Below are positions 6,925 through 15,067 of a stretch of 35,218 nt of DNA, in pieces. The translations under genes and the position numbers were made by a program. Within the stretch, counting starts at the first letter, position 1; every line of letters begins with the position of its first letter. The stretch spans positions 1-35,218 of the forward strand of contig JAMPXI010000012.1 in NCBI GenBank assembly GCA_023701265.1. The letters are read 5' to 3'. A model generated the notes under the pieces. That model did not search any database and was not told the DNA's origin. It saw only the letters and a program-made list of their open reading frames with translations. The DNA comes from Desulfuromonadales bacterium. GTDB lineage: Bacteria; Desulfobacterota; Desulfuromonadia; Desulfuromonadales; BM103.

Positions 6925-6978
6925 GAGGCGCCATCTCTGCTGACAAAATAAACAGATCGGCGGGACAACGATGTCCCG
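6925..6978 (+). promoter_or_regulatory. Antiterminator and hexaloop hairpin in the glnK leader
   Basis: Segment 6925-6935 (GAGGCGCCATC) is a perfect complement of 6994-7004, the 5' arm of the leader terminator, so pairing the two would prevent termination. Between them, CGGGAC (6961-6966) and GTCCCG (6973-6978) form a perfect 6-bp stem with the hexaloop AACGAT; A at loop position 1 and G at position 4 are the bases recognised by ANTAR-domain antiterminators. A third pairing (6929-6936 with 6954-6962, one bulge) would sequester the antiterminator and compete with the hexaloop stem. The second hexaloop of a typical ANTAR target was not found. Confidence 0.65.
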
Positions 6979-6993
6979 ACAAGATATCCAGGC

Positions 6994-7039
6994 GATGGCG
7001 CCTCCCCTTCGACACCGAGGGCGAGGCGCCATTTTTTTT
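6994..7039 (+). terminator. Intrinsic terminator inside the glnK leader
   Basis: GATGGCGCCTC (6994-7004) pairs with the near-repeat of the antiterminator at 7023-7033, extended by an inner stem around 7005-7021, and is followed by eight T (7032-7039). It ends 23 bases before the glnK ATG, downstream of the sigma-54 promoter, so it must act on the glnK transcript itself. Confidence 0.88.
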
Positions 7040-7053
7040 GAACCACATCCTAG

Positions 7054-7401
<348 letters not shown>

Positions 7402-7438
7402 CCGTTCACCCATCAACTGAAAGAGTCGAGGTGCTGAG

Positions 7439-8785
7439 ATGAAAGGGAAACTTTGCAACATGCTGCTTCTGCTTGCCTCTCTGGTGATGGTGCCGGGGAT
7501 CTGCCTGGCCGAGGGCGCCCCCGCGTTCGATACCGGCGACACCGCCTGGATGCTGACCTCCACGGCGCTGGTCATGTTCATGCTGCCGGGGCTGGCCCTG
7601 TTCTACGGCGGCATGGTGCGCGCCAAGAACGTCCTCTCCACTTTCATGCATTCGTTTGTCGCCATGGGGATCGTCGGTGTGCAGTGGGCGGTGATCGGCT
7701 ATTCGCTGGCCTTCGGTCCCGATGCCGGCGGCGGCATGATTGGCGACTTCAGCAAGATGATGCTCAACGGCCTGATCAGCTTCACCGACGGCACGCCGGT
7801 CTACGCCATCTTCCAGAACGTGGCCAACGAGGGCGGTATCCCCGAGTACGTCTTCGCCCTGTATCAGTGCATGTTCGCCATGATCACGGTGGCCCTGATC
7901 TCGGGCGCCCTGGCCGAGCGCATCAAGTTCTCCGCCTACTGCCTGTTCGTGCTGCTCTGGACCACCCTGGTCTATGATCCTCTCGCCCACTGGGTGTGGA
8001 TGGTCGACGGCTGGCTGTTCAAGAAGGGCGCACTCGATTTCGCCGGCGGTACGGTCGTGCACCTCTCCTCCGGGATCTCGGCCCTGGCGGTACTGATCTT
8101 CCTCGGCAAGCGCCACGGTTTCCCGAACGAGCGGATGGCGCCGCACAGCCTGCCGCTGACCATGCTCGGCGTCGGCCTGCTCTGGTTCGGCTGGTACGGC
8201 TTCAATGCCGGCAGCGCGGTGGTCGGTGTCAACTCCGCCCATGCGGCAGGCGGGCTGGCCGGCCTGGCCCTGACCACCACCACCATCGCTCCGGCCGCCG
8301 CCGGGCTCTCGTGGATGGTTGCCGAGTGGCTGCATAACGGCAAGCCGTCGGCCCTCGGTTTCGGTTCCGGCGTGGTCGCCGGCCTGGTGGTGATCACCCC
8401 CGCCGCCGGTTTCGTGCAGCCCGGCGCCGCCCTGATCATGGGGCTGCTCGCCGGTCTGGTCTGCTACGGCGGCATCCTGATGAAGGCCAAGCTCAAGTAC
8501 GACGACTCGCTGGATGCTTTCGGCGTACACGGTATCGGCGGCACCTTCGGCGCCCTGGTGACCGGCGTGTTCGCCACGGTCGGTGCCACCGGCCTGCTCT
8601 CGGGGAATACGGACCAGTTCATCACCCAGGTGATCGCGGTTCTCGCCGCCGGCGGTTACGCGTTCGTGGTCACCCTGGGGATCGTCTTCGTGCTGCACAA
8701 GACCATCGGTCTGCGCGTGGAGAAGGAAGACGAGATCATGGGCCTCGACCAGACGCAGCATTCGGAGAGCGCCTACAACAGCTGA
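7439..8785 (+). CDS. amtB: Ammonium channel AmtB
   Basis: A 448-residue ammonium transporter of the Amt/Rh family, inner membrane. The N-terminus looks like a signal peptide (hydrophobic 8-23, cut after CLA), as in other AmtB proteins, followed by GDTAWMLTSTALVMFM at the start of the first of eleven expected membrane helices. The two pore histidines are visible in DPLAHWVW and FGVHGIGG. The C-terminal cytoplasmic tail (HKTIGLRVEKEDEIMGLD) is the conserved segment that contacts GlnK. Its position after glnK is the canonical arrangement. Confidence 0.96.
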   Translation: MKGKLCNMLLLLASLVMVPGICLAEGAPAFDTGDTAWMLTSTALVMFMLPGLALFYGGMVRAKNVLSTFMHSFVAMGIVGVQWAVIGYSLAFGPDAGGGMIGDFSKMMLNGLISFTDGTPVYAIFQNVANEGGIPEYVFALYQCMFAMITVALISGALAERIKFSAYCLFVLLWTTLVYDPLAHWVWMVDGWLFKKGALDFAGGTVVHLSSGISALAVLIFLGKRHGFPNERMAPHSLPLTMLGVGLLWFGWYGFNAGSAVVGVNSAHAAGGLAGLALTTTTIAPAAAGLSWMVAEWLHNGKPSALGFGSGVVAGLVVITPAAGFVQPGAALIMGLLAGLVCYGGILMKAKLKYDDSLDAFGVHGIGGTFGALVTGVFATVGATGLLSGNTDQFITQVIAVLAAGGYAFVVTLGIVFVLHKTIGLRVEKEDEIMGLDQTQHSESAYNS

Positions 8786-8802
8786 TCCAATCAACCCTGA
8801 CC

Positions 8803-8827
8803 GGCTGGCCGGGTTGTCCGGCCAGCC
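8803..8827 (+). other. Intercistronic hairpin between amtB and the barrel gene
   Basis: A 10-bp perfect stem GGCTGGCCGG/CCGGCCAGCC with a five-base loop lies in the 70-base gap after amtB. No T run follows, so it looks like an RNA-stabilising or processing structure and not a terminator. Confidence 0.5.
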
Positions 8828-8855
8828 CAACTTCAACTGGCATAGGAGACTGAAA

Positions 8856-9599
8856 ATGAAAAAACTGCACAAAATCCTGCTCGGCACCATCGCTCTCGGC
8901 CTTTTCTCCGCCAACCTGGCAATGGCCACTCCATCGACCCAGATCTGGATCCCCTCGACGGATATCCAGAAGTTCGGGACGTTCCACCTTGGCCTCGACA
9001 ACTATCAGCGCTCCAAGGAAGACGACAACGGAGAGCGGCTGCACGTCTATGATTTTGGTCTGACGGCGGGTGTCCTCCCCTATGAAAAGATTCAGATGGA
9101 AGTCGGTTTCGATCTGATCACCAACGGCACGGATGCCGATGATCGCCCGCTCTACTTCAATGCCAAGCTGGGAACTCCCGAGGGCGCCCTGTTTGAGGGT
9201 TCTCCGGCGCTGGCCGCTGGTGGCTTCTCGTTTGGGACCGATAGCGAGTTGACGGACTACAACATCGTCTACGGCCTGGTGGCCAAGACCTTCCCGGTGA
9301 TCGGCCGGCTCTCGGCCGGCTACTATGTCGGCAATGATGACCTGCTGGTCGATGCCGACGGTGACGAGGACAATGACGGTGTGCTGCTCTCCTGGGACCG
9401 GACCATCAGCGAAATCTCCGACAAGCTCTGGGCGGCGGTCGACTACCAGGGTGGCGACAACAGCTTCGGCGCGCTCTCCTTCGGGGTTGCCTGGGCGTTC
9501 TCGCCGAATGTCTCGGTCATCGTCGGCTATGATATCTACAACGAAGACCAGACCGGCGGTGAGAACACCTATACCACGCAGCTCGACATCAACTTCTGA
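8856..9599 (+). CDS. Outer-membrane beta-barrel protein cotranscribed with glnK-amtB
   Basis: A 247-residue protein with a classic signal peptide (MKKLHKILLGTIALGLF, cut after AMA) and alternating beta-strand sequence ending in Phe (LDINF), the usual C-terminal signature of outer-membrane barrels. A loop with DADGDEDNDG is acidic. No named family is recognised; the size suits an 8-12 strand barrel. Start ATG 8856 is favoured by a TAGGAGACTG ribosome site almost identical to that of glnK; an upstream in-frame start at 8814 would sit inside the intercistronic hairpin. The gene is followed by a strong terminator, so glnK-amtB-barrel form one unit, suggesting a role under nitrogen limitation, perhaps uptake of a nitrogen source. 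Function is inferred from context only. Confidence 0.75.
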   Translation: MKKLHKILLGTIALGLFSANLAMATPSTQIWIPSTDIQKFGTFHLGLDNYQRSKEDDNGERLHVYDFGLTAGVLPYEKIQMEVGFDLITNGTDADDRPLYFNAKLGTPEGALFEGSPALAAGGFSFGTDSELTDYNIVYGLVAKTFPVIGRLSAGYYVGNDDLLVDADGDEDNDGVLLSWDRTISEISDKLWAAVDYQGGDNSFGALSFGVAWAFSPNVSVIVGYDIYNEDQTGGENTYTTQLDINF

Positions 9600-9635
9600 T
9601 TGGATGTTGTTCGTCAGCTTTGCCTCCTGACGGAC

Positions 9636-9673
9636 CGGCCGCCATCCCCATCGGGCTGGCGGCCGTTTTTTTT
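9636..9673 (+). terminator. Terminator of the glnK-amtB-barrel operon
   Basis: CGGCCGCCA (9636-9644) pairs with TGGCGGCCG (9657-9665) and is followed by eight T. It lies 37 bases after the barrel stop codon. Confidence 0.9.
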
Positions 9674-9702
9674 CCAGTCTGACACCGACGCGAGACGACG
9701 AC

Positions 9703-10497
9703 ATGCTGGCCAGCCCGATCAACCTTTGCAATCTGCCACCGTGGGCCATCGCCTCCCGGAACTTCAACCGGCACCCCCAGCCGCTGGAGATCCAGGGCGT
9801 GCGGCAGAGCCACCAGCGGCTGTTCGCGGCCCTCGACCGGATCGACGGGCGCCTGGCGCGCGGCCAGCAGTTTCACGATTACATGGACGTGCTGTTCCAG
9901 TTGCACCAGTGGGAGAATGCCGATACCAGCAGCAGCCGCAAGAGCCTGAAGAACAGTTACCTGCGTTTTCTGCGCGGCTGGATGTTCGACAGCAACTCGC
10001 GCGAGGGCGCGGTGCTCAAAGGCTGGGTGGAGAGTCGCCTGGGGCTGCCGCCCACCTTCCATCGGGTGCCGATCATTGATCTGCACGGTGATCCCTACCA
10101 GGCTTACCAGACCGAGAGGATGCAGGGGGTGGCGCGCACCAGTGCCCTGATGTCGCAATTCGACCTGCTTTACGAGTTCGTCCAAGATGAATTGCGGCGC
10201 GGCAAGCCGGTGCCGACCCATCTGCGCCTGTGGCGCGGCATCCATGATTTCAACGATCAGCGCATCCTCGAAAAGCTCGGTGGGCGTCGGCACCTGGTGC
10301 GACTCAACAATCTGGTCTCCTTCACCACCGACTTCGAGCGGGCCTGGGAATTCGGCTCCAAGGTGCTGCAGGCCGATGTGCCGCTCCCCAAGGTGTTCTT
10401 CTGCGGCGATCTGCTGCCGGCGGCGCTGCTCAAGGGGGAGGGGGAGGTGATGGTCATCGGCGGCGAGTACGAAGTCGAGGTGCTTATCGGGGGCTGA
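9703..10497 (+). CDS. draT: Dinitrogenase reductase ADP-ribosyltransferase DraT
   Basis: A 264-residue DraT. It transfers ADP-ribose from NAD to an arginine of NifH and so inactivates nitrogenase when ammonium or darkness/energy signals arise. Signature elements of arginine ADP-ribosyltransferases are seen in order: LRLWRG with Arg178, an SFTTD strand (206-210) and GGEYEVEV with the E-x-E pair Glu255/Glu257. The N-terminus (LPPWAIASRNFNRHPQPLEI) is typical of DraT. No strong ribosome site precedes ATG 9703, but no better start is present. The stop codon lies inside a palindromic intergenic element; draG follows 131 bases downstream. The target arginine exists in this window's NifH (Arg103). 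Confidence 0.92.
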   Translation: MLASPINLCNLPPWAIASRNFNRHPQPLEIQGVRQSHQRLFAALDRIDGRLARGQQFHDYMDVLFQLHQWENADTSSSRKSLKNSYLRFLRGWMFDSNSREGAVLKGWVESRLGLPPTFHRVPIIDLHGDPYQAYQTERMQGVARTSALMSQFDLLYEFVQDELRRGKPVPTHLRLWRGIHDFNDQRILEKLGGRRHLVRLNNLVSFTTDFERAWEFGSKVLQADVPLPKVFFCGDLLPAALLKGEGEVMVIGGEYEVEVLIGG

Positions 10498-10611
10498 TGA
10501 AAAACGCCCATCTGCGGCGTTGCCCTTGCCTTCGTCGCTGCGACGTACCTTTCGGTACGCCTCGCTCCTCTGGCTGCGGGCGCCTTGCACCTGGGCATTT
10601 TTGATCAGCCC
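10491..10611 (+). repeat. Palindromic intergenic element, copy 1 (draT-draG)
   Basis: A 121-base imperfect palindrome whose ends (10491-10510 and 10592-10611) pair at nearly every position and whose centre is the hairpin GTACC-TTTC-GGTAC at 10545-10558. It shares a TGCGACGTA...TACGCCTC core with three copies in the nif operon. It includes the draT stop codon and ends 18 bases before the draG start. Confidence 0.75.
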
Positions 10612-10628
10612 GTTAGAAAGAGGATTTC

Positions 10629-11552
10629 GTGGAGAGAAATAAAGCTGCCATTCTTGCCCGCGCCCGTGGCGCCTTTTTGGGTGTGGCGGTGGGGGATGCG
10701 CTCGGGGCGACCACCGAGTTCATGACGCCGGCCGAGATCCGGTCGAAGTTTGGCGTGCACCGCAGAATCATCGGCGGTGGCTGGCTGCATCTGAAGCCGG
10801 GGCGGGTAACCGACGATACCGAGATGTCACTGTGCCTCGCCCGGGCGATTTTGAAAAATGGCAGGTGGGATCTTAAGGCGGCGGCTGACGAATTCCTTGC
10901 CTGGATGCGTGGCAAACCGGTCGATATAGGCTCGACGGTACGGCGAGGGATCCGCGATTACCTATTGAAAGGGCAGCTGGAAACGCCGCCGAACGCTTGG
11001 GATGCCGGCAACGGGGCGGTGATGCGCATGCTGCCGGTGGCCCTGTTCACGCTCGGGGACGACGAACTGTTCAGGGAGTTGGTGGTTGCCCAGGCGCACC
11101 TGACCCACAATCACCCGCTATCCGATGCGGCCTGCGTGACGGTCGGGCGGATGGTGCAGGCGGCCCTGCTCGGCGCCGACCGGTTTGCCCTGCACGCGAT
11201 GGCCCGTGAACTGGTGGCTCGGCATCCGGCGTTCCGCTTCAACGACTACTCCGGCCGCGCCAGTGGTTACGTGGTGGAGACGATGCAGACGGTGCTGCAC
11301 TTCCTGTTCACGACGGGTTCCTTCGAGGAGTGCCTGATCGGCGTCGTGAATCAGGGGAGCGATGCCGACACCACCGGCGCCATCGCCGGCATGATTGCCG
11401 GGGCACTCTACGGCGAGGACGCGATCCCGGCGGCCTGGCTGAAGCGTCTCGATCCGGTGGTGAACCGGGAAGTGACGGTAGCGGCCGCGGCATTGGTCAG
11501 GCAGGCGCCGTATTTCAAACAGCCAGGCAGAGGAGAGCGCAATGAGCACTGA
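10629..11552 (+). CDS. draG: ADP-ribosyl-dinitrogenase reductase hydrolase DraG
   Basis: A 307-residue DraG of the ADP-ribosylglycohydrolase family. It removes ADP-ribose from NifH and restores activity. The dinuclear manganese site is visible in VTDDTEMS (Asp62, Asp63, Glu65) and in NQGSDADTTGAIAG near residue 240; the start GAFLGVAVGDALGATTEF is also typical. Translation begins at GTG 10629, preceded by an AGAGGA-type ribosome site; no in-frame ATG is nearby. It overlaps the next small gene by 11 bases, indicating coupling. In other diazotrophs GlnK/GlnB and membrane AmtB control DraG, and all these partners are in this window. Confidence 0.93.
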   Translation: MERNKAAILARARGAFLGVAVGDALGATTEFMTPAEIRSKFGVHRRIIGGGWLHLKPGRVTDDTEMSLCLARAILKNGRWDLKAAADEFLAWMRGKPVDIGSTVRRGIRDYLLKGQLETPPNAWDAGNGAVMRMLPVALFTLGDDELFRELVVAQAHLTHNHPLSDAACVTVGRMVQAALLGADRFALHAMARELVARHPAFRFNDYSGRASGYVVETMQTVLHFLFTTGSFEECLIGVVNQGSDADTTGAIAGMIAGALYGEDAIPAAWLKRLDPVVNREVTVAAAALVRQAPYFKQPGRGERNEH

Positions 11553-11793
11553 CCGTCACCATGATGAAAGCTGGACGCCGCTTGCCGAAGCGGCACGGCT
11601 CCTGGGCACGACCCCCCTCAACGTGCTGATGCACATCAAGCGCGGCCTGCTGGTCGGCGTGGAACTGGACAGCAGTTGGCTGGTCGAGCCGGAGTCCCTG
11701 TCGGCGTTGCTGCGCAAGCGCAGCGCGGGAGCGGTGCCGGCCGTGTGCCGGAGCGGCTGCGGTAAAGCCCATGGCTGCCAGAGTTGCGGTTGA
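11542..11793 (+). CDS. Small helix-turn-helix protein with cysteine-rich tail, in the dra operon
   Basis: An 83-residue protein overlapping the end of draG by 11 bases, with its own AGGAG site. Residues 10-50 (WTPLAEAARLLGTTPLNVLMHIKRGLLVGVEL in part) resemble MerR/excisionase-type winged helices that bind DNA. The tail CRSGCGKAHGCQSCG holds four cysteines and a histidine, so it could bind zinc or an Fe-S cluster. I do not recognise a named family. Coupling to draG suggests a role in control of nitrogenase modification or of the operon; this is inference from position. Confidence 0.6.
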   Translation: MSTDRHHDESWTPLAEAARLLGTTPLNVLMHIKRGLLVGVELDSSWLVEPESLSALLRKRSAGAVPAVCRSGCGKAHGCQSCG

Positions 11794-11866
11794 TTCCGCA
11801 TGGGCGAGGGGGCGCTGCTCGCCGCGCCCCTGCCAGGTATCGCTGTCGATCAATGGAGCAGAGGGC

Positions 11867-12166
11867 ATGAATATCGAAATCAAACCATCCGATCTCTACT
11901 ACAGGTACCAGCGCAAGAAGGCAACGCGGGATCTCCCCAAGTTCTCAGGCAAGCCGGATCCGCACCCCTTCGATCGCGACGATCTTTTCGAAGTCATCCC
12001 GATGTTGGCGGCGGTGATGGATGCGTTGGGGAGTACTGACGGCCGGGTCCTGCACCGCGCGGAAGAAGTGCTGGTCAAGGAGATGCCGGGTTTTATCCGC
12101 ACCCGCGAGGAGGTGTTCGACTGTCTGGTGGCGGCAATGCGGGAGTTGCTGGAGGGGCGAACCTGA
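11867..12166 (+). CDS. Hypothetical 99-residue protein at the end of the dra operon
   Basis: A 99-residue, charged, mostly helical soluble protein beginning MNIEIKPSDLYYRYQRKK. No motif or family is recognised. ATG 11867 is chosen because GGAG lies eight bases upstream; the longer frame would run back into the preceding gene. It follows the cysteine-tailed gene by 73 bases and precedes a long hairpin, so it is probably the last gene of the draT-draG transcript. The lack of signal peptide and membrane segments puts it in the cytoplasm, possibly as a small accessory protein of nitrogenase control. Confidence 0.6.
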   Translation: MNIEIKPSDLYYRYQRKKATRDLPKFSGKPDPHPFDRDDLFEVIPMLAAVMDALGSTDGRVLHRAEEVLVKEMPGFIRTREEVFDCLVAAMRELLEGRT

Positions 12167-12209
12167 GCGGCGGGAAGGTTGCCCCGATGATCCGCGGGAA
12201 TTTCCGTAC

Positions 12210-12253
12210 GTTCCCGCCGGGATTGCTCTGCAACGAGCAACCCCGGCGGGAAC
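12210..12253. terminator. Long hairpin between convergent operons
   Basis: A 12-bp plus 6-bp stem with a single mismatch (12210-12228 with 12235-12253) closes a six-base loop. The T tract is weak on both strands, so it may terminate both converging operons inefficiently or protect RNA 3' ends. Confidence 0.6.
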
Positions 12254-12294
12254 TGTTCATTTACGGTTGAGGTGCCGGCTGTTCAGGGGGGGCT

Positions 12295-15012
12295 TCACTC
12301 CGGCAACACCGGTCCAGGCTCGTTGAAGCGGGCGAGGTACTCGTCCGACGCCAGGAAGAAGGCGAGCATGTTTTGCCCGGCCAACCCCTGATCCATGGCG
12401 CCGAGCCAGAAGTTGTAGCCCCCCTGGTCCGGCGTCCGCAGCAACAGGCCGGCGTAGTTCATCGTCACGTAAACGTCGTTGGCCGCCAGCGCCGGATACT
12501 CGGCCTCGGTGGCAAAGGCGACCATCATCTGGCTGCGGGTCAGGTCGTTCGTCTCCAGGCGCCCGGTCCAGTAAGCCAGGCCGCCGGGGTCCGCCTGCCG
12601 CTGATAGACGTTGAGGTACACCTGGGTCACGAACTCCTCGTTGCTCAACGCCCCGTACATGTCGGTGAACCCCGGTGACGTGGCGAACTGGTCGGAAATA
12701 CTGGTGAGCGTCATTCCCGTCGCGAAGGCGTCGATCCAGAAGGTCAGATCGCCATAGTCAGGCGGGCCGAGGACATAGGCAAGGGCCAGACGCACCACCG
12801 GCGCGACGGCCTGGTCGAATTCGGCGGAGAGCAGCAGGAAATCGACGACCGCCGCCCGGGTCGTGGTCCCCGCCGCCAGCTGATCCACCCAGAAGGCGAG
12901 GCCGGCTGCGTCGACTTCACGATTGAGAATGTCGACGTAGGTCTGGGTGATGAACGCGGTGTCGTCGTTGAGGGGTGTCGGCACGACCAGGGTGTACTGG
13001 ATGGTTGTGCTGGTTTCGGCATCTGCCGTCGAGCCGTTGTTGCGGGCATCCACCGACACCTGGTAAATACCCTCCGCAAGCCCGGCGGTATCCCACGTCC
13101 AGGTCGCCGCGGTAGCGTAATCCCGGACGACGGTGGCGGCCGCATCGCCTGGTGCCTGCACGCTGAAGCGATATTGGTAAAAGCCACTGCCGCCGCCGGC
13201 CGCGGCAGTCAAGACAACCGGGGTGCCGATCGTCGCCAGGTCGATCGGATCCGCGAGCAGGGAGACTGTCGCCGCTGCCGGAGGCATCGGGCTGACCCTG
13301 CCGCTGACGTTAAACAAATCGGTGCGCACGTCAAGGCCGCCGGGGCCGATGACGCGGAAATAGTTGACCGGCTCACCTTCATATTCGAAGACGCTGCCCG
13401 TGACTTCATGCAGGACCGCCGGATCGCCGACATAGTGAACGGTCTTGATGACCGGCACGCCGTTTCCGTCGAGAATCGGTTCCCCGGCGGGGCTCAATGC
13501 CGGCTCGGTTTTGACCAGCAGCGGGTCGTTGTTCAGCAGGGTCGGGTCGAAGGTGGTCCAGGTCAGGAAGTTCGGGCCGATACTGCTGAACAAGGCGCCG
13601 ACGAAGGCATGGTCGGGGTCGGCCAGGTTTGCCATGCCGATGTCACCGGTGAAATTGATGGCGTTTATTCCGGCCGGAACTCCGGTGAACTCATTGATGC
13701 CGTAGGGGTGGATAACCGTGTAGGTGCCGGCCTCCGGCGTATCGATGCGGATGCGCAGCCGGCCGAAGCCGATCTGATTGCCGTCGACCAACGCCTCGGT
13801 GCCGCCGAACGTCCCTTCCTGGCCCAGGACCAGGTCTGCAACGAGGTCGCCAATCTCGATCCCGGCATCGGCCGACCAGTAGAAGGTTTCGCCGCCGGTC
13901 CGCAGGGCCAGTTGTGCCTCATAGTTGGCGGCCAGCGGGTCAATCGGATCGGAGATGCACATCAGGTTGAGGTCCGGAAGCGTCGCGCCGATGTCGCCGA
14001 CCTCCACGCCCTGGCAGATGGTGAGCCGCATGCCACTGTAATCCTGATACCAGAGCGGATAACCCAGCGGGTAGTTGATATCCTCCTCGGCAACGAAGCC
14101 GCCTTCGATGAACAGGGGGTCGATCGTGGCAACGCTGCCGTCAGCGCCGAAATCGACGGCCCGGTTGACGGGGCCGATGGCCGCCAGTTGCTGCGCCGGC
14201 GCAGAGGGGAACGTATGAGAGGTTCGGGGGATGGCGGGATTATACTCCTTCCCCATTACGAAGAACTGGTCGGTCTCCAGAAGCAGGCCCCCTGGGCCCT
14301 CGACCCGGAAGGCGTTGCCGTTGATCCCCCCGACCACGGGGCTGGCGACGTTGGGGTCGCCGATGTACTGTTCGACCACCTCGGCGCCGGCAAGCACCTG
14401 CAGGGCGGGGTTGTTCCGGTAGTCGGGCCAGGTCAGAAACGACACCTGGTCAGGGCCGAACGCGAAAAGGGTGTCGGCAAACCCGGCGGCCGGGTCGAGG
14501 AAATTGACCGAGCCGATGTCGGCGGTGTAGTTGATCCCCGCCGCCGTGTCGGTGACCTCGAAGACCTGGGTGCCATAAGGATGGGTGACGGTGTAGGTGC
14601 CGATCGACGGGGTGTCGATGCGGATGCGGGTCCGGCCGAAAGCAATCTGCTGGCCGTCGATAGCCTGCTCTGCTCCGCCGAAGGTTCCTTCGACGCCAAG
14701 GGTCAATCCCGCCTGTCCGCCACCGGGAATGTCGATGAGAGCAGTCGCCATCCACCAGAAGGTTTCGCCGGCCACGACCAGCGGCGTTCCCACGTCGAGC
14801 GGGTCGAAAACGCAGAAGGACTCGACGGTGGCGGTGCCGGCCGGCGGTGGCACGCAGAGTTCGAGCTGCAAGCCGCTGGCGTCCTGGTAGTATGCGGGGT
14901 AGCCGTGGGGCTCGAGGGGCTCGCCTACCCCGGCAAGCGCCGCCCAGGCGGTCGACGCAGTGCCGGTGAACAGCGCCAGCGCCATCAGAATCAGAAGCAA
15001 TCGTTTCAGCAT
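12295..15012 (-). CDS. Large exported protein with duplicated beta domain, Ig-like domain and DUF4214 repeats
   Basis: A 905-residue exported protein. After a signal peptide (cut after AWA, about residue 24) come two copies of a ~230-290-residue beta-rich domain (about 35-257 and 280-575), each with a GYP-x-WYQD-x-SG motif, a cysteine pair (LCVPPP...SFCVFDP; ICQ...MCISDP) and an HPYG motif. Then an Ig/triple-tyrosine-like domain (about 585-677) and two DUF4214 units (about 690-895; ILNREVDAAGLAFWVDQL and VYQRQADPGGLAYWTGRL). DUF4214 occurs in bacterial surface proteins of unknown function. The start at 15012 (MLKRLLL) is chosen since GGGAG lies seven bases upstream. It is the last gene of the minus-strand redox operon and a paralogue of its upstream neighbour. 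Confidence 0.78.
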   Translation of the reverse strand: MLKRLLLILMALALFTGTASTAWAALAGVGEPLEPHGYPAYYQDASGLQLELCVPPPAGTATVESFCVFDPLDVGTPLVVAGETFWWMATALIDIPGGGQAGLTLGVEGTFGGAEQAIDGQQIAFGRTRIRIDTPSIGTYTVTHPYGTQVFEVTDTAAGINYTADIGSVNFLDPAAGFADTLFAFGPDQVSFLTWPDYRNNPALQVLAGAEVVEQYIGDPNVASPVVGGINGNAFRVEGPGGLLLETDQFFVMGKEYNPAIPRTSHTFPSAPAQQLAAIGPVNRAVDFGADGSVATIDPLFIEGGFVAEEDINYPLGYPLWYQDYSGMRLTICQGVEVGDIGATLPDLNLMCISDPIDPLAANYEAQLALRTGGETFYWSADAGIEIGDLVADLVLGQEGTFGGTEALVDGNQIGFGRLRIRIDTPEAGTYTVIHPYGINEFTGVPAGINAINFTGDIGMANLADPDHAFVGALFSSIGPNFLTWTTFDPTLLNNDPLLVKTEPALSPAGEPILDGNGVPVIKTVHYVGDPAVLHEVTGSVFEYEGEPVNYFRVIGPGGLDVRTDLFNVSGRVSPMPPAAATVSLLADPIDLATIGTPVVLTAAAGGGSGFYQYRFSVQAPGDAAATVVRDYATAATWTWDTAGLAEGIYQVSVDARNNGSTADAETSTTIQYTLVVPTPLNDDTAFITQTYVDILNREVDAAGLAFWVDQLAAGTTTRAAVVDFLLLSAEFDQAVAPVVRLALAYVLGPPDYGDLTFWIDAFATGMTLTSISDQFATSPGFTDMYGALSNEEFVTQVYLNVYQRQADPGGLAYWTGRLETNDLTRSQMMVAFATEAEYPALAANDVYVTMNYAGLLLRTPDQGGYNFWLGAMDQGLAGQNMLAFFLASDEYLARFNEPGPVLPE

Positions 15013-15067
15013 GGGCATTCTCCCTTTCGTATGATGACTGTGATGTTTCATGAAATATCGCGGCGGT

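Noticed and set aside
6936-6960. Search for a second ANTAR hexaloop next to the glnK hairpin.
   Set aside because: Possible stems here give loops of ten or more bases; none has six bases with A1 and G4.
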